IMG/VR virus record: IMGVR_UViG_3300021425_004462
Coordinates: 1 to 64,000 of that record
Length of the DNA: 64,000 nucleotides
From: a virus
Strand: one strand, 5' to 3'
Within the stretch, counting starts at the first letter, position 1; every line of letters starts with the position of its first letter. Positions 24,992 to 33,922 of this stretch are shown here, in pieces. The notes under the pieces were generated by a model. The model worked only from the letters and a program-made list of their open reading frames with translations. It was not told where the DNA came from and made no database searches. A program made the translations under genes and the position numbers.

Positions 24992-27550
24992 CTATTTAAC
25001 TTCAGACATTTTCATATATATCTTTTCGTCCATTATACTCAATGAATCTAGAAAAACAATATCTTCACCTTTTCTTCCGTATGCCACTATTATACTCTTT
25101 TTTGATGGAGTTTTATTCTTTGAATCAAAATATCTATCATAGTAATTACCTCTGCGGGAGTTTAAAAGCATAGCGTCATATTTACCATGTTCATCTGTAA
25201 TTGATAATTTCATATATTTATTTCCATTTCTAGATGTTCTTTTAATGCAGTCTTCAACAACTCCAATAAATTTACCTTTATCATCTGAATTCATGAGGTT
25301 TAAGTCTCTTGAGTCTTTTAACGACTCATAAGAGTCCATAAAACATGATTTTAATGAAGAGCTATGGCTATATCCTAGAAGCTCTGTTTCAAAATACCAA
25401 TTAGCAAATCCTTGATACATTTTATTTTTATCGTAAATCTCTTTATATAAATCGTATTTTTTCTTAAATGTTTTGAATCTAGATTCTTTCATTAAAGGTT
25501 TACCATCGTCTCCTACTAGATCTCCTTTTTTAGCGTCTGCTATACAGTTTAGAAGTTTATATTCATACTTTTCTCCAAGAGCGATAAAGTTCCGCTTTTC
25601 TCTATCTGTTAATAAATTAAATGCTTGGGCCTCTAAAACCATCAACGACCTGTTTTTACCTTTACTCTCTAAGGCTCCAGCTTGAATTAATGCGCTCAAT
25701 ATACCAATATTTAATCCAGCTTGCTTTGCCGCGAGAAAAATATCATATTTCGTTGGGGTTTCGCTTGAGCGAAAGTTTTTGAGGGAATGTAAAGACTTTT
25801 CGCTTACCCCTTTGATGCTATTTAATCCAAATCGTATATCTTTACCTTCAATTGAAAAATCCATACCAGATTTAGCTAAGTCTGGAGAAAGTAATTTTAT
25901 TCCAAAATGAGAAAGCTCTTGACAAACTTTAGCTATTTCCTCTTGTGGAGATGGCTCGTATTTAGTCATCTTGAGAAGAGATATAAAGAATTGCTGTGGA
26001 TAATTAAATTTTAAATAAGCTGTCCATGCGGATAAAGTTGCATAGGCTAGAGAGTGGGATTTATTAAAAGAGTAATTAGCGCTATCTTCTGCTACGCTCC
26101 ACAAGATGTGCGATATCTCTCTAGGTAAATCATTTTCCTCTACTTTGTCTTCAATCTTCTTTTTCCAAGCTGGCATTTGTTCTACTTTTTTCTTACCGAC
26201 AATTCTTCTTAATTGTTCCGCTTCATCAAGAGTAAATCCAACTTTAACTGCCATTTGCATCAATTGCTCTTGGTAAAGTGGGATTCCTCCTGTATAATCC
26301 AAAACATCACTAAAGAACTCGTGAATAACCTGCGCTTCTTCTGTTTCAGAATATGTAGCATAATTATCTAAAAATTCTAGAGCTCCAGGCCTACCAATCG
26401 CTACAACCGCACTAAGTTGCTCTAGGTCCCTTGGTTTAATCTTTTTGCAAACCCTATAGTTTGTATCGGATTCAAGCTGAAAAAGCCCGTGAGGCGTTCT
26501 GAGTGTCTGCAATGGCTTATATACATCTGAATCATTTAGATCTACAGTAGAAATGTCTATGTCTAGATTTTTGCAGACATCATAAATAACGCTCAAGGTT
26601 CTTAATCCTAAAATATCGAACTTAACCATTAATTCTGCAACCCAATTCATATCGTATCCTGTAACCAAAGCTCCGTCATTTGATTTTTGAATTGGACAAA
26701 TATCTGTGATTTTTTGAAAAGAAATTGCAATACCGCTAGGATGAACTCCCGTATTTTTGTTTAAACCTTCTAATTTAAGAGCGATCTCAAATACTTCTGG
26801 ATTGGCTGCTGCCCAATCTGCGAATTTTTCACTTTCTTCTATTGCAGAAGAAATTGGCATAACAACTCCAAACTTTTTGGGGATAGTGTCACTAACTTCA
26901 TTGACCTCTTGCTCAGAAAATTCTCCAACAATTTTTCCACACTCTTTCACGCAAAGCTTTCCACTTAAGGTATTTAGCGTTAATATTTTAGCTGTACGAG
27001 CGGGATGTTTTTTTTCAATATATTCTATAACTTCAGCTCTTCTTTCATAAGCTATGTCGTTATCTACATCAGCTAAAAGACTTCCATCTAAATAGATTTC
27101 TCCATCTTTTTCTATTTTTCTTGCCCTACTTTTTGAAACAAAACGCTCAAAGAAAAGGCTGTACTTGACCGGATCTACATTTGTAACCCCAATTAGATAC
27201 AAAACCAAAGAGCCTGCAGCAGACCCTCTTCCTGGACCTGTCGGTATATCATTTTCGTGACAATAGTTTATTATGTCCCAGTTTAATAAAATATAATCTA
27301 TAAATCCTAATTCATCTAATATCTTTAATTCAGATTTTGCTCTTTCAAAATATTCTTTTTTATTTTTTAGCTTATCTATTCCTCTGTCATATACTCCTTT
27401 GTGACATAATTTGCGTAGAAAGTCTAGGTTAGAAATGTCTTCTGATGCTTCGAGCATTTCATAGTATTTCTTTTCAATTTTAATTTCTGGTAATTTTACG
27501 CCAGGAGGCGCACAGTCTTGGTAGTCTGTAAATTGTTCTGTAAAACTCAT
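24992..27550 (-). CDS. dnaE: DNA polymerase III alpha-type catalytic subunit (C-family), PHP domain absent
   Basis: An 852-residue replicative polymerase of family C. It begins directly in the polymerase core: GPGRGSAAGS (about 105), YSLFFERFVS, catalytic ADVDND (D161, D163), the third Asp region VKFDILGL, GLFQLES, YQEQLMQMA and SFNKSHSLAYA. A helix-hairpin-helix/tau-binding-like part and an OB fold (FIGVVEDCIKRTSRNG) follow. The N-terminal PHP domain is missing and is encoded separately two genes upstream. I chose ATG 27550: it overlaps the exonuclease stop as TAATG and has GGGAG 12 bases upstream; an in-frame ATG at 27568 is also possible. Confidence 0.93.
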   Translation of the reverse strand: MSFTEQFTDYQDCAPPGVKLPEIKIEKKYYEMLEASEDISNLDFLRKLCHKGVYDRGIDKLKNKKEYFERAKSELKILDELGFIDYILLNWDIINYCHENDIPTGPGRGSAAGSLVLYLIGVTNVDPVKYSLFFERFVSKSRARKIEKDGEIYLDGSLLADVDNDIAYERRAEVIEYIEKKHPARTAKILTLNTLSGKLCVKECGKIVGEFSEQEVNEVSDTIPKKFGVVMPISSAIEESEKFADWAAANPEVFEIALKLEGLNKNTGVHPSGIAISFQKITDICPIQKSNDGALVTGYDMNWVAELMVKFDILGLRTLSVIYDVCKNLDIDISTVDLNDSDVYKPLQTLRTPHGLFQLESDTNYRVCKKIKPRDLEQLSAVVAIGRPGALEFLDNYATYSETEEAQVIHEFFSDVLDYTGGIPLYQEQLMQMAVKVGFTLDEAEQLRRIVGKKKVEQMPAWKKKIEDKVEENDLPREISHILWSVAEDSANYSFNKSHSLAYATLSAWTAYLKFNYPQQFFISLLKMTKYEPSPQEEIAKVCQELSHFGIKLLSPDLAKSGMDFSIEGKDIRFGLNSIKGVSEKSLHSLKNFRSSETPTKYDIFLAAKQAGLNIGILSALIQAGALESKGKNRSLMVLEAQAFNLLTDREKRNFIALGEKYEYKLLNCIADAKKGDLVGDDGKPLMKESRFKTFKKKYDLYKEIYDKNKMYQGFANWYFETELLGYSHSSSLKSCFMDSYESLKDSRDLNLMNSDDKGKFIGVVEDCIKRTSRNGNKYMKLSITDEHGKYDAMLLNSRRGNYYDRYFDSKNKTPSKKSIIVAYGRKGEDIVFLDSLSIMDEKIYMKMSEVK

Positions 27551-28194
27551 TATACTTCTATCTCCCATATCATTTTTTTGAATACTTCGTAGTTAACTCT
27601 AATGTCATATAATGCATCATGCAATTTTTTCTCATCAAAGTCAACATCAAAATCTTTGCAGCACTGCTTGAGGTTACAACTTAAACCTCTTTCAATCAAA
27701 TGGTTAAGTCGATATTGCCATGCTAAAAAATTATCATCTTTATCCAGCCTTATTCTCTTTTTAAGAGCTTTTGCAAGACATAAGGTGTCCACTAAATGCT
27801 CTGTATAGCTAAAGTCGGTTTCTGAGTTTTCATCAATAAGTTTGCGATGAACATTATGCATGTAAACATCAAATCCTAGTAAGTTGTGGCCGACTTTAAG
27901 ATAGGAGTCGTCATACAAATATTTCTCGAAGTGGTCTAAGGCAGCTTTGGGGCATGTGGCCTTTTTCTTATATTTTGCCTCAGTAAAGCCAGTGATCTTT
28001 GCTGCGTCAGGTGATACATTTAATTCATCCCATTTGAGCCAGTAATCTTTTTGCTCTACAATTTTATTATTTTCTATTACAAGAAATGCTAATTGCCATG
28101 GTTTATTATTTGATACAAGATTTAAATTACATGTTTCATAATCAAACAGTAAATACTTTTTATTCTTTTGAAATCTAAGCAGTGATTCTTTCAT
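27550..28194 (-). CDS. DnaQ-like 3'-5' proofreading exonuclease
   Basis: A 214-residue DEDDh exonuclease: ExoI motif LLFDYETCNL (D18, E20), ExoII GHNLLGFDVYMH, ExoIII HDALYDIRVNY (His and Asp). It removes mismatched 3' ends for the polymerase encoded just downstream, with which its stop overlaps (TAATG). I chose ATG 28194 because a strong Shine-Dalgarno sequence, GGAAGG, precedes it; starts up to 28236 lie inside the upstream gene. Overlap with the PHP gene is 20 bases. Gene order PHP, Exo, Pol mirrors the domain order of PolC. Confidence 0.9.
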   Translation of the reverse strand: MKESLLRFQKNKKYLLFDYETCNLNLVSNNKPWQLAFLVIENNKIVEQKDYWLKWDELNVSPDAAKITGFTEAKYKKKATCPKAALDHFEKYLYDDSYLKVGHNLLGFDVYMHNVHRKLIDENSETDFSYTEHLVDTLCLAKALKKRIRLDKDDNFLAWQYRLNHLIERGLSCNLKQCCKDFDVDFDEKKLHDALYDIRVNYEVFKKMIWEIEV

Positions 28195-28948
28195 TTTTTT
28201 CCTTCCAACTTTCGAAGCAAAATTCATTGCTACCAAAGTGGTCTAAGTTTGGTTTTGATAATGTTTTATTGCCGAAAGTACGGCCTGTAATGCACTTGTA
28301 GGTTTGTAGCGCCTGCACATCTTTTTTCTTATTATAATAAATACTCTTCGTTTGTTGTAATGTCAGATTATTTTTATTTGCATATTCTTCAACCTTACTT
28401 GCTACGAAGTTGTCAAAAGGTAATGAATTATTTTCTATAAAAAGCGTTGGCTTGCAAAAATCAAAATTTGGGGTGCAATTGCAAAATTTAATTAAATTAT
28501 TAAATATAAAGGAATCATAAAACGGAATTGCCATTAATAGATCTTTATTGTTCCAGAATCTTTTAAGTGTTTTTCTGTCTACGCAGTTATAGTTTTCTGT
28601 ATAAGCTGCGCTAGAAATATTATTTAATAATTTACATCCTTTTGAGTTTTTTGCGAAAATAATAATTTTGTGAGAGCATTGTTGATTTTCTTCTTTGGGG
28701 TTAACTTTCGCATCTTCCTTCATATCAATCCTTAATCCAAAAATTAATTTCAATCCAAGATTATCCGCTTGCTTTTTGGCTTGCAGGAATCCTGTTAAAG
28801 AATCTTCTACAAGAACTACTTCTTTTAAATTATTTTCTTTGGCAATTGTAAAAACACTATCTGACTTCCCTTCTTTATGTGTAATTGGATCTTCAAGCGT
28901 TAATATACTTTTGCCAATAGAAAAGTGGCTTTTGAATAATGGTATCAT
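28175..28948 (-). CDS. Stand-alone degenerate PHP-like domain of the replicase
   Basis: A 257-residue protein resembling the N-terminal PHP domain of DnaE/PolC: FKSHFSIGKSILTLED at the position of the HxHTxYSLLDG motif, AKENNLKEVVLVEDSLTGF at the position of the AxxxGxxAxTDHGxxxG motif, then GLKLIFGLRID and KNSKGCKLLNNISS. Most metal-binding His/Asp residues of active PHP domains are absent, so it is probably structural. It starts at ATG 28948 behind a class A promoter, with the longer TTG-started frame inside the -35. It heads the replicase operon PHP-Exo-Pol. Confidence 0.75.
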   Translation of the reverse strand: MIPLFKSHFSIGKSILTLEDPITHKEGKSDSVFTIAKENNLKEVVLVEDSLTGFLQAKKQADNLGLKLIFGLRIDMKEDAKVNPKEENQQCSHKIIIFAKNSKGCKLLNNISSAAYTENYNCVDRKTLKRFWNNKDLLMAIPFYDSFIFNNLIKFCNCTPNFDFCKPTLFIENNSLPFDNFVASKVEEYANKNNLTLQQTKSIYYNKKKDVQALQTYKCITGRTFGNKTLSKPNLDHFGSNEFCFESWKEKNERITA

Positions 28949-28955
28949 GCTATCT

Positions 28956-28984
28956 ATTCTATAATAAATACAGTTCAATGTCAA
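28956..28984 (-). promoter_or_regulatory. Class A promoter of the replicase operon
   Basis: Minus strand TTGACA (28984-28979), 17-bp spacer, TAGAAT (28961-28956); the ATG at 28948 begins seven bases after the hexamer, a near-leaderless layout. Confidence 0.75.
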
Positions 28985-29017
28985 GAAAGAAAAGTTGTTA
29001 ACAGCTGTATATTCCTA

Positions 29018-29046
29018 TTGACAATTACCCCCTCAAATGTTAATAT
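29018..29046 (+). promoter_or_regulatory. Class A promoter of nrdA
   Basis: TTGACA (29018-29023), 17-bp spacer, TAATAT (29041-29046); ATG at 29059, 12 bases after the hexamer, with no Shine-Dalgarno sequence. It is divergent from the replicase promoter 33 bases away. Confidence 0.8.
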
Positions 29047-29058
29047 TTTAAACACAAT

Positions 29059-31494
29059 ATGGATATAAAAGTAAAAAAACGAAACGGACGTCTTCAAGAC
29101 TTTAATGTCGAGAAAATTAATGCCAATGTTGAACGCGCATGTGATGATATCGCTGATGTGTCAGTAAGTGAAATCGTGTTAGATGCTCAGCTTCAACTAT
29201 ATGACAAAATAACGACTAAGGAGATTGACACAGCTCTTATATTAAGTGCTCGAGAAAAAATAGAAAAGGAGCCTAACTATAGTTATGCTGCAGCTAGACT
29301 GTTATTGAATACAGTTTATAAAGAAGTTTTTAAAGAAGGTGTTGATAGCGACGCATTTGAACTTCAATACAGAAAGAGCTTTATTCAAGGAATAAAAAAG
29401 CTTGTCAAAAGCGGTAAGCTTAATAGTAGAATGTTGGAGTATGATTTAGGGAAGCTTTCTGAGGCTATTCGTATTCGTAGAGATAACTCTTTTAAATACT
29501 TAGGTATACAAATTTTAACAGATAGATATTTTATCAGAGAAGATGGTAAAATTATGGAGGCTCCTCAATCTTTTTGGATGAGGGTAGCTATGGGCCTAGC
29601 CTTAAACGAAGAAGATAAAGAGGATTGGGCTATTAAATATTATGATATGTTTAGTCAATTCTTGTATACTTCTTCTACTCCAACTCTTTTTAATAGTGGA
29701 ACAGTGAGATCTCAGTTGAGTTCTTGTTATTTAAATACTTTTGATGATAGTATTGATGGTATTTTTGACGGAGCTTGGCAGGAAGCGCGTAAAAGTAAAT
29801 ACGCTGGAGGTCTAGGTCTTGACGTAACCCCTTTTAGATCAACAGGTTCGCACATTAAGGGCACTAATGGGATTTCTAGCGGACTTGTTCCTTGGCTTAA
29901 AATTTATAACGACCTTCTTGTGGCAGTAAATCAAGGAGGTAAAAGACCTGGGGCTGGATGCGCTTACTTAGAGCCTTGGCATTTGGATTTTGAGGACTTT
30001 TTAAATTTAAGAAGAAACACTGGAGATGACCGATTAAGGTGTCATGATATGAATACCGCTTCTTGGATTCCTGATGAATTTATGAGAAGAGTTCAAAACG
30101 AAGATGCTTGGTACTTTTTTGATCCAAAAGAATCGGGCTTGCATGATTTGTTTGGCGAAGAATTTGATAAAAAGTATAATGAACTATGTAATCAAGCAGA
30201 AGACGGTCTGATTAAAAATTACAGAGTAACTCCAGCTAAGGAGTTATGGAAAAAAATGCTAAAGGTCTTATTTGAAACCTCTCATCCATGGAATACATTC
30301 AAAGATCCATGTAATATTAGATATACAAATCAACATGAAGGGGTTGTTCACAGTAGTAATCTTTGTACAGAAATAACCTTGCACACTAAAGCTTCTCAAT
30401 ACGAAAAAGGCGAAAAAACCAGTATTGGAGAAACTGCGGTCTGTAATCTTGGTTCAGTAAATCTTTTAAATCATTTAAATGATGATAACACCTTAGATTA
30501 TGATAAATTAAAAAATACTATTCACACTGCGATTAGAGCATTAGATAGTGTTGTCGATCTTAATTTTTATCCAACTAAAGAAGCAGAAGCTAGTAATTTG
30601 AAGCATCGTCCTATTGGTTTAGGCATGATGGCTCTTCATGATATTTGTCACAGAATGAATATTAATATTGACAGTGATGAAGCTGTAGAGTTTAATGATA
30701 AATTATTTGAATTTTATTCTTATCATGCAATATATGCTAGTTCATTGTTAGCAAAAGAAAAAGGTAAATACGATACATTTGAGGGGTCTCTCTGGAGCAG
30801 AAATATTCTACCTATTGACTCTAATAATAGATTGATGAACTATCGCACAAAATCTAAAGAATCTGAAAGAGGCGAGGGAGAGAGCATGAAAGATGAATGG
30901 TTAGAGTTAAGGGCTCATATTTCTAAGTTTGGAATGAGAAATAGTAATGTAATGGCAATAGCTCCGACTGCAACTATAGGTTATATAAATGGAGTAGAGC
31001 AAAGTATTGAACCTAACTTTTCCGTATTGTTTGTATACGAAAACAAAAGCGGAAATTTCTTTATTACGAATGAGCACTTTATTAATGATATGAAAAATGC
31101 TGGGTTATGGAATAGCAAAATAGCCAAGCTTGTGAAAAGCGTCGACGGAGACCTGTCTTTGCTCAATGGAGATATTCCGCCTGAATTAAAAAAGAAGTAT
31201 AAAACAGCATTTGATCGAGATATGTTTAAGTTGATTGAATGTAATGCAGCTCGCCAAAAATGGATAGATCAAGCAGTAAGTTTTAATCTTTATAATAAAT
31301 CAACTTCTTTAAAGTATTTAAATGATGTTTATATGTCTTGTTGGGAGGCTGGGTTAAAAACAACTTATTATCTTCGTAATCGCGCTGCATCCAAAGTAGA
31401 GAAAGCTCATAATGATGAAAGTAAAAAACAAGGGCCTTCCGCTTGTAGTATAGAGGCAATGAAAAACGGGGGTGAATGTGAAAGCTGTCAGTAA
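29059..31494 (+). CDS. nrdA: Ribonucleoside-diphosphate reductase, class I alpha subunit
   Basis: A complete 811-residue catalytic subunit that converts ribonucleotides to deoxyribonucleotides. It has an N-terminal ATP-cone (KKRNGRLQDFNVEKI, residues ~6-90), active-site cysteines in QLSSCYL, NLCTEI (with Asn and Glu) and AVCNLGSVNL, the APTATIGYINGVEQSIEPN loop, the radical-transfer tyrosine pair in KTTYYLRNRA, and the C-terminal reducible CESC pair. An intact ATP-cone implies dATP feedback control. No intron or intein is present. Its stop overlaps the next small gene (TAATG), and nrdB follows. Confidence 0.96.
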   Translation: MDIKVKKRNGRLQDFNVEKINANVERACDDIADVSVSEIVLDAQLQLYDKITTKEIDTALILSAREKIEKEPNYSYAAARLLLNTVYKEVFKEGVDSDAFELQYRKSFIQGIKKLVKSGKLNSRMLEYDLGKLSEAIRIRRDNSFKYLGIQILTDRYFIREDGKIMEAPQSFWMRVAMGLALNEEDKEDWAIKYYDMFSQFLYTSSTPTLFNSGTVRSQLSSCYLNTFDDSIDGIFDGAWQEARKSKYAGGLGLDVTPFRSTGSHIKGTNGISSGLVPWLKIYNDLLVAVNQGGKRPGAGCAYLEPWHLDFEDFLNLRRNTGDDRLRCHDMNTASWIPDEFMRRVQNEDAWYFFDPKESGLHDLFGEEFDKKYNELCNQAEDGLIKNYRVTPAKELWKKMLKVLFETSHPWNTFKDPCNIRYTNQHEGVVHSSNLCTEITLHTKASQYEKGEKTSIGETAVCNLGSVNLLNHLNDDNTLDYDKLKNTIHTAIRALDSVVDLNFYPTKEAEASNLKHRPIGLGMMALHDICHRMNINIDSDEAVEFNDKLFEFYSYHAIYASSLLAKEKGKYDTFEGSLWSRNILPIDSNNRLMNYRTKSKESERGEGESMKDEWLELRAHISKFGMRNSNVMAIAPTATIGYINGVEQSIEPNFSVLFVYENKSGNFFITNEHFINDMKNAGLWNSKIAKLVKSVDGDLSLLNGDIPPELKKKYKTAFDRDMFKLIECNAARQKWIDQAVSFNLYNKSTSLKYLNDVYMSCWEAGLKTTYYLRNRAASKVEKAHNDESKKQGPSACSIEAMKNGGECESCQ

Positions 31495-31763
31495 TGAACA
31501 GACACAAGCATCTAAAGGCTTTCAAAGAAGCGATTCTTCGTTGTAAATTAATTAGAAAAGACTTAAGGAAGATAAATTCTAATATAGATTCAGTAAATTA
31601 CCGCAAGCAAAGAGATTTCGCTGAAACAGCCTATTTGCAAACACTAGAAGAAATTATCGATCAGGGGAAAAAATATTTAAGCTTAAATGCAGAAGCTGAT
31701 GAATCGATAAGAGTTGCAATTGATATAGAAAAATATCAAAATCTTTTGGATAAATTAATATAA
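31494..31763 (+). CDS. Small helical protein between nrdA and nrdB
   Basis: An 89-residue, highly charged helical protein (KAFKEAILRCKLIRKDLRKI, then YLQTLEEIIDQGKKYLSL). It is coupled to nrdA by a TAATG overlap and ends 43 bases before nrdB, which has its own promoter. No thioredoxin or glutaredoxin motif is visible, so it is not the usual electron donor. A role linked to the reductase is suggested only by coupling. Confidence 0.55.
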   Translation: MNRHKHLKAFKEAILRCKLIRKDLRKINSNIDSVNYRKQRDFAETAYLQTLEEIIDQGKKYLSLNAEADESIRVAIDIEKYQNLLDKLI

Positions 31764-31771
31764 ACTTAATC

Positions 31772-31800
31772 TTGACTTTGATCGTTATTTATTATACAAT
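31772..31800 (+). promoter_or_regulatory. Class A promoter of nrdB
   Basis: TTGACT (31772-31777), 17-bp spacer, TACAAT (31795-31800); ATG at 31807 six bases after the hexamer, so the transcript would be leaderless. Confidence 0.8.
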
Positions 31801-31806
31801 AAAACT

Positions 31807-32820
31807 ATGAATGATAAAACAGGAGAATTACTAACAGAAAATATAGCGGGGGTAAATAGAATTTTACCACACAAACATAAATATGCATGGGATCTATTTT
31901 TAAAAAGTTGTGCAAATAACTGGATGCCTACTGAAATCAGTATGCAAAATGACATTAAACAATGGAAAAATGATGAAATTACTGAAGACGAAAAATTACT
32001 CGTTAAACGCTGCCTTGGGTTCTTTGCGGGATCTGAGTCTTTGGTTGGTAATAATCTGCTGCTTTCGGCTTTTAGATTTATTACTGATGCTGAATGCCGT
32101 CAGTATATACTTCGTCAAGCTTTTGAGGAAAGCCTTCATAACCTTACGGTAGTTTATATTTGTGATAGCCTAGATCTTAATATAGAAGAAGTTTTCGCTG
32201 CTTATGAAACAATTCCAAGTATTAAAGCTAAAGATGACTTTTTAATGGGCATTACTAATGATATTAGTCGTCAAGATTTTGACGCTCATACTATAGAGGG
32301 CAAGCAAGAAATTTTACGCAATTTTTTGACTTATTGGATTGTTTGCGAAGGAACATTCTTTTTTAGCGGATTTGCAATGTTATTGGCTTTAGGTAGACAA
32401 AACAAACTTCAAGGAATATCTGACCAAATTAAATATACTCTAAGGGACGAAAGTTCTCATATTGCGTTCGGAACTTATTTAATTAACACCTTGATTGATC
32501 AAAATCCAGAAATATGGACAAAAGAAATTCAAAATGAATTTGTGGAGCATATGAAAAAAGCTGTAGAGCTTGAAATAGCTTATGCTCACGATGTTCTTCC
32601 TACAGGAATACTTGGGCTAAATGCAGACATGTTTGTTGACTATATGCACTACATTGGAAATCGTAGATTAGAGGGTATTGGCTTAGACTATCGCTTTCCT
32701 AGCGATAAAAATCCTTTCCCTTGGCTTAGTGAGGTTGTTGATGTTCAAGCAATGGGAAATTTCTTTGAAAGAAGAGTTAGAGAGTATCAACAAAGCGGAT
32801 CTTTAGAAGACGATTTCTAA
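31807..32820 (+). CDS. nrdB: Ribonucleotide reductase beta subunit, class Ic-like
   Basis: A 337-residue radical-generating subunit. The metal ligands are E77 (GSESLVGNN), E108 and H111 (FEESLHNLTV), then WIVCEGTFFFSGF and RDESSHIAFG. The position four residues after H111, which holds the radical Tyr in classical R2, is Val115. The surrounding sequence closely follows the Chlamydia trachomatis R2 as I remember it (AESLVGNN, LRQAFEE, LYICESL, ILRDE), which is the Mn/Fe class Ic type with Phe there. So a Tyr-free metal cofactor is expected. Convergent overlap of 18 bases with the polyketide synthase gene. Confidence 0.92.
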   Translation: MNDKTGELLTENIAGVNRILPHKHKYAWDLFLKSCANNWMPTEISMQNDIKQWKNDEITEDEKLLVKRCLGFFAGSESLVGNNLLLSAFRFITDAECRQYILRQAFEESLHNLTVVYICDSLDLNIEEVFAAYETIPSIKAKDDFLMGITNDISRQDFDAHTIEGKQEILRNFLTYWIVCEGTFFFSGFAMLLALGRQNKLQGISDQIKYTLRDESSHIAFGTYLINTLIDQNPEIWTKEIQNEFVEHMKKAVELEIAYAHDVLPTGILGLNADMFVDYMHYIGNRRLEGIGLDYRFPSDKNPFPWLSEVVDVQAMGNFFERRVREYQQSGSLEDDF

Positions 32821-33885
32821 TAAAGAAGATTCAACTGTTACTCCTGGACCAAAAGTTGCAGAAAAAATATTTTTCTCACCGTTTGAGCGATTTTCCAAAA
32901 TCTCTTTTAGTACAAATAAAATAGTGGGGCTACTCATATTTCCGTATTCTTTAAGAATATTTCTAGAATGTTTTAAATCTGCATCAGGTTTAAATTTTTG
33001 AAACGAATCAAGTATTGCCCTTCCCCCAGGGTGAATTGCCCAACAATCTATAGAGTTCTCTATTTCCAATATATGCTCGAGAGCTTCATTTATATTTTCG
33101 GATATAAAACTTGGAAGATCTGAATTTAAGGTTAAATCAAAACCATTGTCTCCGATTTTCCATGCTAAATTTTTTCCATCATCATTTATGACATGAGAAT
33201 TGAATGATTTAACTTCTAGAAATGGTTGTGTTTTTGTTAATTTTTCATCAGAAGAAACTATGCAGGCCGCACACCCATCAGAGAAAATAGAGTTTCCTAT
33301 AATATAGTTGGGATCATCTGTTAGTTTCATGTGAAGCGTACACATCTCAATGCAAACAACTAAAACCTTAGCATCTTTATTGCTCTTACAAAATTCTGAT
33401 GCGGTTTTTAATGCGGGAAATGCAGCTTGACATCCCATAAATCCAATATTTACCCTTTCTATGTTTTTATTTAAATTAAATTCATTTATTATCTCTATAT
33501 CTAAACCTGGATTATAAAAACCTGTACATGAAACGGTTATAAGGTGGGTAATTTCTTGTAGGTTTATTTTGTTTGAAATTTTTGATATCGCCTTGAAGGC
33601 GAGGGGTCCGCTATTTTTTTTATATATATTATTTCTTTCTGAAGTAGAAGGGTTATGCAAAGTCTTGTTTTCATTTCTATGAAAAAGTTCTGTTTCCGTA
33701 GTTGAAAGCCTTAAGTCTTTTAATACGGAATATCTATTTTTAATACCAGATTTTTTGATTGCTTGTTTAATTAAAAGCTTGTATCTTCTGTCATCTTGAA
33801 ATTCATTGATGAAATTGTAAATTTCTTCTTGACTACCTTTATGTTCAGGGTTTGAGGTTTCTATGCAGTTTATATAAATTCCCAT
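32803..33885 (-). CDS. Type III polyketide synthase (chalcone synthase-like)
   Basis: A 360-residue homodimer-type thiolase-fold enzyme. The catalytic triad is complete: Cys152 in GFMGCQAAFPAL, His in CWAIHPGGRAILD (about 291), Asn in EYGNMSSPTILFVL (about 324), plus the terminal GPG loop (FGPGVTVE). Such enzymes condense acyl-CoA with malonyl-CoA to make alkylresorcinols, pyrones or similar lipids. It lies 37 bases downstream of the DUF1501 gene on the same strand, and no separate promoter is seen, so they are probably co-transcribed. It is almost certainly host-derived cargo. Confidence 0.92.
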   Translation of the reverse strand: MGIYINCIETSNPEHKGSQEEIYNFINEFQDDRRYKLLIKQAIKKSGIKNRYSVLKDLRLSTTETELFHRNENKTLHNPSTSERNNIYKKNSGPLAFKAISKISNKINLQEITHLITVSCTGFYNPGLDIEIINEFNLNKNIERVNIGFMGCQAAFPALKTASEFCKSNKDAKVLVVCIEMCTLHMKLTDDPNYIIGNSIFSDGCAACIVSSDEKLTKTQPFLEVKSFNSHVINDDGKNLAWKIGDNGFDLTLNSDLPSFISENINEALEHILEIENSIDCWAIHPGGRAILDSFQKFKPDADLKHSRNILKEYGNMSSPTILFVLKEILENRSNGEKNIFSATFGPGVTVESSLLEIVF

Positions 33886-33922
33886 AAAATATATTATGGA
33901 AATTTAAAATGAATTCAATAAA

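Noticed and set aside
24992-28948. Sequencing frameshifts breaking a single polymerase gene into three
   Set aside because: Each gene has its own credible start (class A promoter, GGAAGG, GGGAG) and clean TAATG or short overlaps, and the exonuclease is a complete domain, so this is a real three-gene layout.
29059-31494. Intron or intein in nrdA
   Set aside because: All catalytic motifs occur in one uninterrupted 811-residue frame of normal length.
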